DNA of 27,234 nucleotides from Bacteroidales bacterium UBA1182 (GCA_002310015.1 DBYQ01000014.1:1-27234), one strand, 5' to 3'. Positions 1 to 9,625 are shown, numbered from the stretch's first letter. Notes: generated by a model not told the origin, from the sequence alone. Program-made: numbers and translations.

Positions 1-938
1 TGATCCCAGTGACCTGAGGTTACATAAAGTTGCTTTGAACCGATATGCGGGGTGATCACCTGCTGGTAACCGTAACGCTTCTGGATACGTGACAGGAAAT
101 CCTGAAGACGCAGACGCAGTGCTGTGCCTTTGGGAAGCCAGATGGGCAGGCCCTTACCTACCATGTCACTGAACATGAAGAGTTCCATCTCCTTACCAAT
201 CTTGCGGTGATCACGCTTCTTAGCCTCCTCCAGCAGCTCCAGATACTCATCCAGCATCTTCTGCTTGGGGAATGTGATACCGTAGATACGGGTCATCTGC
301 GGGCGTTTCTCGTCACCGCGCCAGTATGCGGCCGATGTAGCCAGCAGCTTGATAGCCTTGATTGCACCAGTGTCAACCAGGTGCGGTCCGCGGCAAAGGT
401 CGGTGTAGTTACCCTGTGTGTATGTGGTAATGGTACCATCCTCCAGGTCAGCAATGAGCTCATTCTTATAGCTCTGACCGCGTGAAGCAAAGAACTTGAG
501 GGCATCGGCCTTTGAGATCTCCTCACGTACCAGCTTCTCCTTCTTCTGGACCAGCTCCTTCATCTTGGCCTCGATGGCAGCGAAATCACTCTCCTTGATG
601 ACAACGCCTTCAGGAGGCATGATGTCATAGTAGAATCCCTTCTCGATTGCAGGACCTATACCGAACTGTGTACCGGGATAGAGCTCCTGAAGAGCCTCGG
701 CCATAAGGTGGGCGCTTGTGTGCCAGTATGCATGCTTGGCCTCCTCATCCTCCCACTTGTGCAGCTTGATGGTAGCATCGGTGGTTATGGGGCGGTTGAG
801 CTCTGTAATCTGGTCATTTACACTGCAGGCCAGCACATCCTGTGCCAGTCTCTGGCTGATGCTCTCAGCAATCTCATAACCGGTTACGCCGCTTTCATAC
901 TCGCGTACGGAACCATCGGGAAAAGTAATCTTTATCAT
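1..938 (-). CDS. thrS: Threonyl-tRNA synthetase, N-terminal part (cut by window edge)
   Basis: Class II aminoacyl-tRNA synthetase that charges tRNA-Thr in the cytoplasm. About 312 codons are present; the rest of the catalytic core and the anticodon-binding domain lie beyond position 1. The protein opens with a TGS domain (MIKITFPDGSVREYESGVTG), then the second additional (editing) domain with the HTSAH metal/editing-site motif and, further on, a DLCRGPH stretch, then the start of the catalytic core (LPKGTALRLRLQDFLSRIQ, ending near YVTSGH). The ATG at 936-938 is followed directly by the conserved TGS start, so the start is secure. It lies 44 bp after the TPR gene and is probably the downstream part of the same operon; no consensus promoter is visible in that gap. 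Confidence 0.97.
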   Translation of the reverse strand, partial: MIKITFPDGSVREYESGVTGYEIAESISQRLAQDVLACSVNDQITELNRPITTDATIKLHKWEDEEAKHAYWHTSAHLMAEALQELYPGTQFGIGPAIEKGFYYDIMPPEGVVIKESDFAAIEAKMKELVQKKEKLVREEISKADALKFFASRGQSYKNELIADLEDGTITTYTQGNYTDLCRGPHLVDTGAIKAIKLLATSAAYWRGDEKRPQMTRIYGITFPKQKMLDEYLELLEEAKKRDHRKIGKEMELFMFSDMVGKGLPIWLPKGTALRLRLQDFLSRIQKRYGYQQVITPHIGSKQLYVTSGHWD

Positions 939-982
939 GTTGTTTTATAGTATTTTCTATTTGAGCGTGCGAATTTATCAAA

Positions 983-3007
983 TTATTCGGACTTGGAGAA
1001 ACGTTTGATAATGTTATATGCTGAATATATGCCAAGTTCGCCCGCGTGGCTCAAGTCACGGAACGCCTCATCCATACGGTTGAGCAGGACTAACACCAAC
1101 CCACGGTTGTACCATGCCTCTGCCAGTGTCTCATCCAGCTCAATGGCCTTATCCAAATCCACGAGTGACGCATGCAAGTCATTTATCATAGCATAGATTG
1201 TAGCACGGTTATAATAACCAAAGGCAAATAACGGTTCCATGTCTATTACTTTCGACAGGTCTTTAATCACAGACTGATAACTCATATCAGAAATATTCCC
1301 ACTTATATCAGGATGGCCTTGCTGCAAATCCATCTCCTGCCCTGCCCTATTTATCTGGATGGAACGGGCCCTTATCTGCGCACGCAGGAACCATGCCGCC
1401 CAATTCTCCTGATTGCAAGCCAAAGCATTGTCTATATCGGATTCAGCACTGCTGAAATCCTGCAGTAAGGCAAAATCAATGGCTCTTGAAAGCAAAATAA
1501 TATCGGGATGAGCAGAATTACCTGACAGTTGTGATGTACGTTTATCTATATCCGCAAAAAGAGAATTAATCTGTCTCTCATTAAGTGACACGTCATGGTT
1601 ATCCAAAACTATTTCTGACATGAAGTACCCCGTTGTGAACAACTCATCTACGATCTTGCTGTATCGTACATTCTTTATAGCATTGTTGTTATCCTTGAAA
1701 TATGTCAGTCTGTACGGCTCCAGATACTGCACCTCTACATTACGGTTCTGCACCTTGCCACGGTATTCGCTTGAAAAGCCTGTGGAGTTCTCCAGATTCT
1801 CATCAACTATTATCTTGCGGTAATTACGTACGTTCTTATCAGAACTGCTTCTGGTCTTTTCATCATCTTCTTCATCCTGTTCATCGGTATAACCCATAGC
1901 ATTGTTGAAACGGCGGTTCTGTTCACGCATAACCACCATGGCATCCTGCTCTGCGCCACGACTGTTACCCAACTTTTCACGTACCTCACTGCGTATCTGG
2001 TAGCCCTGGATAAAATTCGGATACTCCTCCAATACTTTAGTAATATCCTGCTCAGCTCCACGGTAATCGCCTGTATTTTCGCGGAGAATACCCCTATAGA
2101 AGAGGGCCATCATATTGTTTGGCTCCGCATCTATTACAACATCAAAATCCTCTATGGCACGATTGTCATCTCCCACCTGGGCGCGCAGGTTACCACGGTT
2201 GTAATGACCGTTAATATTGCCGGGATCTATTATTATTGACATATCATAATCAGCCAGAGCGCCATTCAGATCATCCCTGAAGTAACGTATCATAGCGCGT
2301 GTTATGTATGCACTTGCATCACCCGGATTCAGATAAATGGCTTTATCCATATCCTTCTCGGCCTCCTCATAACGTTCCATACGGGCCAGCATTACGCCAC
2401 GATGATGAAGCATATCGTCATCAAACTGATTTATATCCAAAGCCTTATTCACCCATTCCAGTGCTCCTGTGCTATCACCCTGCTCCCATAGCAAATCTGA
2501 ACGCATGGCCATTGCGGGAGCGTAGCGTGGTGATGAAGCCAAAAGAGTGTCAGTTGCCAACATCGCCTCTTCATTATTACCGCTGCGAACCAGACACAGT
2601 ATTAGATTATGCCGTAACTGATTATTGTCCGGATCAAGTCTCAATCCCTCTCTGAAATCCTTAATGGCTTCTTCATAGCGTTCCTGATAAACCCTGGCCA
2701 AGCCTCTTACCTGATAAGCGTTTACAACAAACGGGTTTCTGCCAATGGAACTGTTGCAGTCCTGCTCTGCACCACGGTAGTCCTCCAGGTAAAACTTAGC
2801 CACAGCCCTTAAAAAATAGGGCTCAGCCAAATATGGCTTGGCGTTGATTACCTGATTAAAATATTGGATTGAAAGTACGTAGTCATCAAAATAGAGGGCA
2901 GTACGCCCCACTGACATCATGCGGTCAGTGTTTATCTGAGCCTGCAACGGAGCGCACATCAGCCATAGAACCGCAGTGCAGGCAAAAACCGTACACCCTA
3001 TCCTCAT
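983..3007 (-). CDS. Large secreted tetratricopeptide-repeat (TPR) protein
   Basis: 674 residues, probably periplasmic or envelope-associated. Residues 1-23 form a signal peptide (MRIGCTVFACTAVLWLM, then cleavage near LQA-Q). From about residue 30 to 370 there are back-to-back 34-residue TPR units (for example YLAEPYFLRAVAKFYLEDYR and INGHYNRGNLRAQVGDDNRA). An acidic, Ser-rich linker follows (DEQDEEDDEKTRSSS, about 385-400), then a non-TPR segment to about 520 and a second TPR block to the C terminus. TPRs are protein-protein scaffolds; the partner is unknown. The start is 1 bp from the stop of def, so translation is probably coupled. A TPR gene between def and thrS is a familiar Bacteroidales arrangement. 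The function is not known, and the central insert at about 400-520 has no recognisable motif. Confidence 0.9.
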   Translation of the reverse strand: MRIGCTVFACTAVLWLMCAPLQAQINTDRMMSVGRTALYFDDYVLSIQYFNQVINAKPYLAEPYFLRAVAKFYLEDYRGAEQDCNSSIGRNPFVVNAYQVRGLARVYQERYEEAIKDFREGLRLDPDNNQLRHNLILCLVRSGNNEEAMLATDTLLASSPRYAPAMAMRSDLLWEQGDSTGALEWVNKALDINQFDDDMLHHRGVMLARMERYEEAEKDMDKAIYLNPGDASAYITRAMIRYFRDDLNGALADYDMSIIIDPGNINGHYNRGNLRAQVGDDNRAIEDFDVVIDAEPNNMMALFYRGILRENTGDYRGAEQDITKVLEEYPNFIQGYQIRSEVREKLGNSRGAEQDAMVVMREQNRRFNNAMGYTDEQDEEDDEKTRSSSDKNVRNYRKIIVDENLENSTGFSSEYRGKVQNRNVEVQYLEPYRLTYFKDNNNAIKNVRYSKIVDELFTTGYFMSEIVLDNHDVSLNERQINSLFADIDKRTSQLSGNSAHPDIILLSRAIDFALLQDFSSAESDIDNALACNQENWAAWFLRAQIRARSIQINRAGQEMDLQQGHPDISGNISDMSYQSVIKDLSKVIDMEPLFAFGYYNRATIYAMINDLHASLVDLDKAIELDETLAEAWYNRGLVLVLLNRMDEAFRDLSHAGELGIYSAYNIIKRFSKSE

Positions 3008-3008
3008 G

Positions 3009-3566
3009 TTATTTTTTGGGTACTTTTACCTTATAATCACAATTAAATTTACCGGCAGCTATTGAACTGAGTGCCTTCTTGTTCATCTGCCTGCGCAACG
3101 GTGACATACGGTCTATGAAACACTTGCCGTCCAAATGGTCAATCTCATGCTGAAGTACGCGGGCAGGGAATCCCTCAAACCACTCGTCATGTTCCACAAA
3201 ATTTTCATCCTGCCAGCTTATGCGCACGCGTTCCGGACGGTTAACCTTCTCATGAATGCCAGGAAAACTAAGACAACCCTCCTCATACGGTACCATAGCA
3301 CCGTCTGTCTCCTCTATATAGGGGTTAATATAGGTTTTAAAATATCCCTTGAACTCAGGCTGATCATCAGATATCACATCCAAATCAACAACAGCCAGCC
3401 TTATGGAGAGACCCACCTGAGGAGCTGCCAGACCCACGCCTTCTGACTTGCGTAATGTCTCAAACATATCTTTAATAAGCTGTTCAAGCCCCTCATAGTT
3501 CTCATCTATCTCCTCTGCCTCCTTTTTCAGGACGCCCTGTCCGTAAGTATAAATAGGTAATATCAT
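3009..3566 (-). CDS. def: Peptide deformylase
   Basis: Removes the N-formyl group from the initiator methionine of nascent proteins; a cytosolic metalloenzyme. At 185 residues it is a normal length. All three family motifs are present: GVGLAAPQ (residues 43-50), EGCLS (96-100, with Cys98 as metal ligand) and QHEIDH (139-144, two His ligands and the catalytic Glu141). It opens with MILPIYTYGQGVL, the usual N terminus. Its ATG overlaps the stop of ruvX (3563-3566, ATGA), and the TPR gene follows after 1 bp, so it sits in the middle of the operon. Confidence 0.97.
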   Translation of the reverse strand: MILPIYTYGQGVLKKEAEEIDENYEGLEQLIKDMFETLRKSEGVGLAAPQVGLSIRLAVVDLDVISDDQPEFKGYFKTYINPYIEETDGAMVPYEEGCLSFPGIHEKVNRPERVRISWQDENFVEHDEWFEGFPARVLQHEIDHLDGKCFIDRMSPLRRQMNKKALSSIAAGKFNCDYKVKVPKK

Positions 3567-3985
3567 TTTTTGTACTGAATTGAATTCATGTATGACTCCA
3601 ATATGATTGTGGCACTCACCTCATCCACCAGCGCCTTGTTACGGCGGGCCATCTTCTTTATTCCCGCATCCAGAATTGCCTTTTGAGCCAGAACTGACGT
3701 AAACCTCTCATCAAACATCACCACATCCTTATCCGGATACTGTTTCTTGAGTTTATTTACAAAGGGACGAATCTGCTGCATACTGGCAGACTCCTCACCA
3801 TTCATATTGGTGGGATAACCAACCACGACCAGGTCCACCTGCTCCTTGGCAAAATATCCGGCAAGAAATTGCATCAGTTCATGAGTAGCCACAGTTGTAA
3901 GTCCGCCAGGTATAATCCTAAGCGGATCGGTTACAGCAATTCCGGTACGTTTGGTACCGAAGTCAATAGCCAAAATTCTTCCCAA
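3563..3985 (-). CDS. ruvX: RuvX/YqgF family Holliday-junction resolvase-like nuclease
   Basis: 140 residues, RNase H fold. In the family this protein acts in pre-16S rRNA 5'-end processing and/or as a Holliday-junction resolvase; this sequence cannot say which. Visible motifs: ILAIDFGTKRTGIAVTDP near the N terminus (catalytic Asp8), VVVGYPTNMNGEES (about 54-66), FDERFTS (91-97) and the C-terminal DEVSATIILESY with the last acidic residue (Asp121). The upstream SPOR gene ends 9 bp before its start, and its stop overlaps the def start by 4 bp. The neighbouring def fits a translation-related role. Confidence 0.95.
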   Translation of the reverse strand: MGRILAIDFGTKRTGIAVTDPLRIIPGGLTTVATHELMQFLAGYFAKEQVDLVVVGYPTNMNGEESASMQQIRPFVNKLKKQYPDKDVVMFDERFTSVLAQKAILDAGIKKMARRNKALVDEVSATIILESYMNSIQYKK

Positions 3986-3994
3986 GGCAACCTG

Positions 3995-4468
3995 TTATTT
4001 CTTGTAAAGAATCCAAGCACTCTGGAAATCCTGATTTTCAGGATATCTGGCCTTGAACTTATTACGTTCAGTCACAGCCTCCTCTTTGGTATCAAAACTT
4101 GCGCACACCACGCGGTATGTCTTGCCTGCCTCATTGACAACGACAACAGCCTGATAACCGTCCTTGATGAGCCTTTCACGAAGCGCATCGGCATTAGCCT
4201 TGAGTGAGAAACTTCCGCATACTATTCCGTATGTCTTTATCTCCTTGTCACCTGATACTACCGTAACCTTCTCTTCACGTACTGAAACGTTTGAAACATC
4301 ATCAGCATCCTGAGTATCATTTACAGCCATCGGTTCCTCAATGGTTGTTTTAGGTTCATCACCTGCTACAGCCTTTTCATATGCCTGTTTGTAGGCATTC
4401 TGGCTGGATTTGCATGCAGAAAGCGAGAACACTGTTCCCACAATCAGTAAAAGAACTGTTTTTTTCAT
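3995..4468 (-). CDS. SPOR-domain lipoprotein
   Basis: 157 residues. The N terminus MKKTVLLLIVGTVFSLSACK is a lipoprotein signal with lipobox LSAC (Cys19). A low-complexity linker (about 20-75) precedes a SPOR domain (about 78-155: YGIVCGSFSLKANADALRER, then YRVVCASFDTKEEA and a closing AWILYKK). SPOR domains bind peptidoglycan strands stripped of stem peptides, typically at division sites, so the likely place is the inner leaflet of the outer membrane facing the wall. The gene sits 17 bp after the nucleotidase gene and 9 bp before ruvX. The specific partner or division role is not shown by the sequence. Confidence 0.9.
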   Translation of the reverse strand: MKKTVLLLIVGTVFSLSACKSSQNAYKQAYEKAVAGDEPKTTIEEPMAVNDTQDADDVSNVSVREEKVTVVSGDKEIKTYGIVCGSFSLKANADALRERLIKDGYQAVVVVNEAGKTYRVVCASFDTKEEAVTERNKFKARYPENQDFQSAWILYKK

Positions 4469-4485
4469 ATCAGTCAGTAAATAAA

Positions 4486-6234
4486 TTATTCATTAATAAC
4501 ATAGAAATCTATCGTATCATTAGCAAGACATCCCGCAACAATCCGTTCCGGTACAAGTCTCCAGTTATTTAGAGGACGCACATCAACAATTCTGTTATCC
4601 ATATGTCTCATTGCAAAATCAGTAATCATATAATATCTTATGTCCGCCGATGACGAAACATTAAGACGCTTAGGAATATCCTTATGAGACAAAGCTGTAG
4701 CTTTGAATATAGCAGATTCAGTTCCACCATATAAGAATGAATTAATTGTAGTCCTGTAAAAATGATCCGGATCAAACGGTTTTCCATCACTCATGGACAA
4801 CACTTTGATGCGTTCACCAGCCGGTTTGGTAACATCAACCACATAATCAATTCCAGCTGCAGTAATAAAATAGTTTGAAGGTATTTCGGGCGTTTTTTTA
4901 CCACTTAGAGCATCAATTCTGGTTTTTAGAAGATTATCACTGACATTATGAACTGTATTGTAATACAATCCGGCAGAATACTCAAGCACATCTCTAACCT
5001 CACTACCCTTAAGCATTACTGATACCATCGTGTTTTCAAACTTATAGAGTGAAAATAGGTCACGCATCCGTATCTCTCCTGCCGGAATATAAGTACGTGA
5101 AAACACAGGTGAAGCCAGTGATATTTCAGCCGAACTGTAACCCATCTGTACAGAATGGATATAATCCATAGCTGATGATTCTCTCCAGAGCACTCCGCGG
5201 CCCTCCAAAGAAGATGATATTGAACCGACTACTGAATCCGAGTAGTTGCTAACATCACTATACCATCCTGACAGTTTTTGCATAAAATCCTTATCCGGCT
5301 CTTCATCGGTAATATCTTCCAGATAGCCGGATGTTAAGATTTGAGGTTTGTCATTATTCCTGAAATCAACAGTCAACGTAGCCACAGCAGCATTTTTAGC
5401 ATATGGCCCAGGATTAAGCAAAAGAACAGAATCACCGTTACAGTCTGCCATCTTAAGACAACACGGGATATGATCATGTCCAAATAATATCATATCAAAA
5501 CCTGACACTTGGCTCACAAGACTCCTGACAGCATTCTCATAGACGCCTTCATCATCCATACGACCATTGTCAAATCCTGAATGGAACAGTCCCACTATCA
5601 CATCGGCTTTTTTCTCTTCACGCAGTATTGGAAGAATGTATTTTGCACTTTCAACTATATCTCTGAATTCCAGTTCACTGATTCTGTCAAATGGGATAGA
5701 ATATCTCACCACAGGAGTTATCATACCTACTATTGCTATTCGCACCCCATTACGTTCCAGCATTCTGTAGCAAGGTATAAAATCTCCATAATTCATAAAA
5801 GAGACATTCGTTCCAAGAACAGGAAATTCTGCTTCGCTGAAGAAATACTCATAACTTTGTGTACCCACTGCAAGGTCATGATTTCCCAAAGCGACAGCAT
5901 CACAATCCAACAGATTATACGCCTTGGCAGCCAAGCTCTCTCTGTCAAACTGTGCCGTAATATCCTGATACATCTCTATAGAGCCTTGCAGTATATCACC
6001 TGCATCAAGATATATCACATTCCTATTTTCCTTACGCTGTTTTTTCAGGAACGCAGATAGCTTTGCCAGACTTCCTGTCCTTTCTGTACCGTCAATACAA
6101 TCTTTGTCAAAGATCCTGCCATGTACATCTGTTGTAGCAATGATATTGATTGTCTTTACACCCCTCCGCGTAGTACAACCTGCTAACAGAAGGCATAAAA
6201 ATGGAACAAGCACAACAGATTGGACTATTTTCAT
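4486..6234 (-). CDS. 5'-nucleotidase / 2',3'-cyclic phosphodiesterase family lipoprotein (UshA-like)
   Basis: 582 residues. A lipoprotein signal ends at LLAGC (Cys20), so the enzyme is exported and membrane anchored. The N-terminal calcineurin-like metallophosphatase domain shows ATTDVHGRIFD (metal ligands Asp36, His38), YLDAGD (Asp77 region), LGNHD (118-120) and ILFGHDHIP. The C-terminal 5'-nucleotidase domain (from about 330) contains MVSVMLKGSEVRDVLEYSAG, YFITAAGIDYVVDV and a late FLYGGTESAIF loop. The family hydrolyses nucleotides or related phosphoesters outside the cytoplasm for nucleoside or phosphate salvage. Both domains are in one polypeptide. The gene follows pgm by 14 bp. The exact substrate is not predictable here. 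Confidence 0.92.
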   Translation of the reverse strand: MKIVQSVVLVPFLCLLLAGCTTRRGVKTINIIATTDVHGRIFDKDCIDGTERTGSLAKLSAFLKKQRKENRNVIYLDAGDILQGSIEMYQDITAQFDRESLAAKAYNLLDCDAVALGNHDLAVGTQSYEYFFSEAEFPVLGTNVSFMNYGDFIPCYRMLERNGVRIAIVGMITPVVRYSIPFDRISELEFRDIVESAKYILPILREEKKADVIVGLFHSGFDNGRMDDEGVYENAVRSLVSQVSGFDMILFGHDHIPCCLKMADCNGDSVLLLNPGPYAKNAAVATLTVDFRNNDKPQILTSGYLEDITDEEPDKDFMQKLSGWYSDVSNYSDSVVGSISSSLEGRGVLWRESSAMDYIHSVQMGYSSAEISLASPVFSRTYIPAGEIRMRDLFSLYKFENTMVSVMLKGSEVRDVLEYSAGLYYNTVHNVSDNLLKTRIDALSGKKTPEIPSNYFITAAGIDYVVDVTKPAGERIKVLSMSDGKPFDPDHFYRTTINSFLYGGTESAIFKATALSHKDIPKRLNVSSSADIRYYMITDFAMRHMDNRIVDVRPLNNWRLVPERIVAGCLANDTIDFYVINE

Positions 6235-6248
6235 CTTTTCAGCAAGCC

Positions 6249-7988
6249 TTAGATTCCAAGATCCTTTTTGAATGATTCAATCTTCTTGAACGCCTCTGCC
6301 TGAACCTTAAGATAGTCAGCCTTGCTGACCATAGGCAGCTTGGCCTCCATGTAAAACTTGATCTTAGGCTCTGTTCCCGAGGGGCGTACTGAAATCTTAT
6401 CTCCTGCAGCAGTAAAGTACTGCAGCACGTTTGATGGCTCCGGCATAACCAGATCCGTAACCTTACCGGCTGCATCGGTCTGTTTGAGAAGCTTGAAGTC
6501 CTTTATGAGAACCACCTTCTCACCGGCCAGACTCTTAGGCGGATTAGCACGGAACTGTTCCATCATGGCCTTTATCTCATCGGCACCGCTCTTGCCGGGC
6601 TTTACAACGCTTACGGCACCCTCCTGTGAGAATCCGTACTCCTGATAAGCATCCAGCAGCAGGTCCCAGAGAGTCTTACCGTTCTCCTTAGCCCATGCGG
6701 CAATCTCGGCCATCAGCGAGCAGGCCGATACGGCATCCTTGTCACGTACAAAGTCCTCGGCCAGGAAGCCGAAGCTCTCCTCACCGCCACCGATGTAGTG
6801 CTTGCCCTTGGCGTTCTCATCGGCAATGACCTTGGCAATCCACTTGAAACCGGTATAGCAATCAAACATCTCAAGGTTGTTTTTCTCAGCGATGCGACTG
6901 ATAACCTCTGTGGTTACGATGGTCTTCACGATGTACTCCTTACCGGTCATCTTGCCCAGCTTGGTGTACTGTGTTATGATGTAGTAGAGGAAAATCATTG
7001 CAGTCTGGTTACCGTTAAGCAGGGTCAGTTCACCCTTGTCATTGCGGCAGGCCACACCTAAACGGTCAGCATCGGGGTCCGATGCCATAACAACGTCGGC
7101 GTTCAGCTTGCGGGCCAAGGCCAGTGCCATGGTCAAAGCCTCGGGATACTCCGGATTAGGTGATACAACAGTCGGGAAGTTGCCGTCCGGTATCATCTGT
7201 TCGGGAACACAGTTCACGTTGGTAAAGCCCCACTGCTTGAGAGAGCGCGGAATCATCACACGGCCGCATCCGTGCAGCGGAGTATAGACGATGCAAAGGT
7301 CATGGTTGCGCTTAACCAAAGCCGGATCTATGCAGATACCCTCAATGGCATCCAGATAAGGCTTATCAACCTCCTCACCTATTATCTTGATCAAGTCAGG
7401 GTTACCTTTGAACTTGATATCCTGCACCTTTACCTTGGCAACCTCATCGATGATACCGGTATCATGCGGAGCCAGCACCTGCGCGCCGTCCTCCCAATAT
7501 GCCTTGTAACCGTTGTACTCACGTGGATTATGGCTGGCGGTTACGTTCACGCCACTCTGACAGCCTAAGTAACGTATAGCGAACGATACTTCCGGTGTGG
7601 GGCGCAGGTCATCAAACAGATATACCTTGATGCCGTTGGCGCTGAAGATGTTTGCAACTGTCTCGGCAAACAGACGTCCGTTATTGCGGCAATCATGTCC
7701 TACAACAACCGATATCTCCTTTCTCTCCTTGAAATTCTTGTTCAGATAGTTGGCCAGTCCCTGGGTAGCCATACCCACGGTGTATATGTTCATACGGTTT
7801 GTACCTGCACCCATGATACCGCGCAGACCGCCTGTTCCAAACTCCAGATCCTTATAGAAAGCGTCTATAAGATCTGATTTGTCCTCTTTAGCCATGAGAG
7901 CCTTAACCTCCTCACGTGTTTTCTCGTCAAATGAACTGCCCAGCCATTCCTGAGCCTTGGCAGTAACTTGTCCTAACAATTCGTCCAT
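6249..7988 (-). CDS. pgm: Phosphoglucomutase / phosphomannomutase (alpha-D-phosphohexomutase family)
   Basis: Interconverts hexose 1- and 6-phosphates (possibly also pentose phosphates), linking glycolysis to nucleotide-sugar supply. It has 579 residues, the usual length of the long Bacteroidetes/Firmicutes PgcA-like form. Catalytic phosphoserine loop TASHNP (150-155, Ser152), metal loop DPDADR (304-309), sugar-specificity loop GGGEES (400-405) and phosphate-binding RPSGTEPK (535-542) are all intact. It is the first gene of the long minus-strand operon, behind a consensus promoter at 8041-8071. The sugar-1-phosphates it makes could feed the glycosyltransferase island next door (inference). 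Confidence 0.95.
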   Translation of the reverse strand: MDELLGQVTAKAQEWLGSSFDEKTREEVKALMAKEDKSDLIDAFYKDLEFGTGGLRGIMGAGTNRMNIYTVGMATQGLANYLNKNFKERKEISVVVGHDCRNNGRLFAETVANIFSANGIKVYLFDDLRPTPEVSFAIRYLGCQSGVNVTASHNPREYNGYKAYWEDGAQVLAPHDTGIIDEVAKVKVQDIKFKGNPDLIKIIGEEVDKPYLDAIEGICIDPALVKRNHDLCIVYTPLHGCGRVMIPRSLKQWGFTNVNCVPEQMIPDGNFPTVVSPNPEYPEALTMALALARKLNADVVMASDPDADRLGVACRNDKGELTLLNGNQTAMIFLYYIITQYTKLGKMTGKEYIVKTIVTTEVISRIAEKNNLEMFDCYTGFKWIAKVIADENAKGKHYIGGGEESFGFLAEDFVRDKDAVSACSLMAEIAAWAKENGKTLWDLLLDAYQEYGFSQEGAVSVVKPGKSGADEIKAMMEQFRANPPKSLAGEKVVLIKDFKLLKQTDAAGKVTDLVMPEPSNVLQYFTAAGDKISVRPSGTEPKIKFYMEAKLPMVSKADYLKVQAEAFKKIESFKKDLGI

Positions 7989-8022
7989 ATTAATTTATCG
8001 AAACATTTATCATTTTAAACTA

Positions 8023-8036
8023 TCACGCAAGCGTGA
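8023..8036. repeat. 14-bp perfect palindrome in the pgm leader
   Basis: TCACGC-AA-GCGTGA lies between the promoter at 8041-8071 and the pgm start, inside the predicted 5' leader. It could be an operator or a small RNA hairpin. Only its symmetry and position are observed. Confidence 0.4.
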
Positions 8037-8040
8037 ATTA

Positions 8041-8071
8041 CAAAAGTAACGTTTTCCCCCGAATACTTCAA
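8041..8071 (-). promoter_or_regulatory. Promoter of the pgm-thrS operon
   Basis: Read on the minus strand, TTG, 20 nt, then TACTTTTG matches the Bacteroidetes sigma-ABfr consensus (TTTG, 19-21 nt, TAnnTTTG). It lies about 50 bp upstream of the pgm ATG and is the only good match in the pgm-flippase gap. Confidence 0.7.
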
Positions 8072-8122
8072 GAGAAATAAGAAAAACATCTTCCAAATAG
8101 CTAATAAAAAAACTGCGCAGGA

Positions 8123-9625
8123 CTATTTACGGAAAACCCTTGAGACAAAAGAAGGCAGGAAAGAAGTATGGATATAAAAGAACCGCAATGAATAAAAGAT
8201 GGAAAAAACACAAATGACAACACTGATCATGACTCCCTTACCTGAGCCCCACAAAACACCGGCTGCAGTAAGCATTACAGCAAACCCTTGAATAAGAAAA
8301 TTAATTACAAGTTGTCGGGACATGACAAATCCGTAACGTATCTTCCCCACAATAAGAACCAACAACAGGTAGGATAGTTCCCAAACCGCAAATGATAATC
8401 CCAACCCAATTGTTCCGGCAAGTTTATAGCCACATATCACACTTATTACAAGCAATATATAACATACACTCTCCTGAAACACATATATCTTGGAGTCATA
8501 TCTGGCCAATACAAGAAAAGCTATCGGCTGGTATACAGCCTTAAACAGGAGCCCTATCGAAGCCATTTGGGCAAAGATTATTGACGAGTGGAATTTTTCA
8601 TACTCCAGAAACACCATCACCAATATCGGGGCGCATATCATGAAAAGATTCACAAGAGGTGCCGCAAGCATACACATCGCCAGAGACTGGCTGTTCATAA
8701 GCCTATGCGCCTGGGGCAGATCATTACCGGCGGCTGACAGACGCGGATAATATTCAGAATCTGACACTGACAACAGCAACGTGGTAAGATATGTGACAAG
8801 CATATATCCTGCACTATATGAACCTGTCAGCTCTTCACCGCCCTGCAGCGTAAGGAATTTGGCAATGACAGACCATGCCCATGCTCCCAAAAATGCAGTC
8901 ATGGTCAGCAGTACGCCAAATCCTATCATATCAAGCCCCTTCCCGAGCACTGAAAGTGAGAACGGCCTGACCTTGTACGGATAAAGCCTAAAAGAATAAA
9001 AGCAGGTAACCATCATAGTTCCGACTGCAGACAGCACCAATGCCGGAATTATGCCGCCAAGCCTGAAAAACCAATATAGAGGAAAAGATATGCACAATGA
9101 AACAATATTGGCAAACAGTTGGCTAAGTGCGACATTACGCATTTTCCCCACTCCTCTGAGTATTGCAATTTCACCACCCGTTACAGATGATGCGGCAACA
9201 GAAAGGGACATCAGCGTAAAATCAAATGTATATTCCGCATCATTAAATGCCCATCTTCCAAGTATGGGAGCCAGCACAATACAGATTAGCATTCCCGCCA
9301 TCGCTGTAAGAAGAGCCCAACTGCGTGTTACCAGAATGCGCTCCGACAATTGTGTATTATCGGGCAACTCTGCGGAAAGGGATATACGCGGAACAGCAAC
9401 AGTTTGTATCCCCAGGTTAGTGGCATTCTTGACAACCTCTGTTGTGCGGTTCACATTCTCGATAATGCCAAACCCGGCAGGACCAATCATACAGGATTTG
9501 ACCTTAGCCAAAACGGCAGACACCACCATAGCAACGCTCTGCACACTACTGAACACGCCGGTATATTTCAGTATCCTGTCATAAAGCTTGCGCTCAGCTC
9601 CCTTTTTCTCACTACCTGTTTCCAC
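8123..9625 (-). CDS. Polysaccharide/lipid-linked oligosaccharide flippase (Wzx-like, MATE/MOP superfamily)
   Basis: About 500 residues with 12-14 predicted membrane helices. After a short basic N terminus (KKGAERKLYDRILKYTGVF) come helix-rich segments including SSVQSVAMVVSAVLAKVKSC, the family-like GPAGFGIIENVN loop and ILRGVGKMRNVALSQL. Such proteins move undecaprenyl-linked glycans across the inner membrane for surface polysaccharide assembly. Start choice: an in-frame ATG exists at 9688, but a good -7 element (TAATTTTG, 9650-9657) lies downstream of it. The GTG at 9625 is directly before the family-like N terminus, so I prefer GTG. It is divergent from three glycosyltransferases. The exact glycan is unknown. 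Confidence 0.85.
   Translation of the reverse strand: METGSEKKGAERKLYDRILKYTGVFSSVQSVAMVVSAVLAKVKSCMIGPAGFGIIENVNRTTEVVKNATNLGIQTVAVPRISLSAELPDNTQLSERILVTRSWALLTAMAGMLICIVLAPILGRWAFNDAEYTFDFTLMSLSVAASSVTGGEIAILRGVGKMRNVALSQLFANIVSLCISFPLYWFFRLGGIIPALVLSAVGTMMVTCFYSFRLYPYKVRPFSLSVLGKGLDMIGFGVLLTMTAFLGAWAWSVIAKFLTLQGGEELTGSYSAGYMLVTYLTTLLLSVSDSEYYPRLSAAGNDLPQAHRLMNSQSLAMCMLAAPLVNLFMICAPILVMVFLEYEKFHSSIIFAQMASIGLLFKAVYQPIAFLVLARYDSKIYVFQESVCYILLVISVICGYKLAGTIGLGLSFAVWELSYLLLVLIVGKIRYGFVMSRQLVINFLIQGFAVMLTAAGVLWGSGKGVMISVVICVFSIFYSLRFFYIHTSFLPSFVSRVFRK

Noticed and set aside
5581..6060. 159-codon plus-strand open frame
   Set aside because: Antisense to the nucleotidase metallophosphatase motifs.
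9051..9584. 177-codon plus-strand open frame
   Set aside because: Antisense shadow of the flippase gene. The other strand has clear membrane helices and a promoter.
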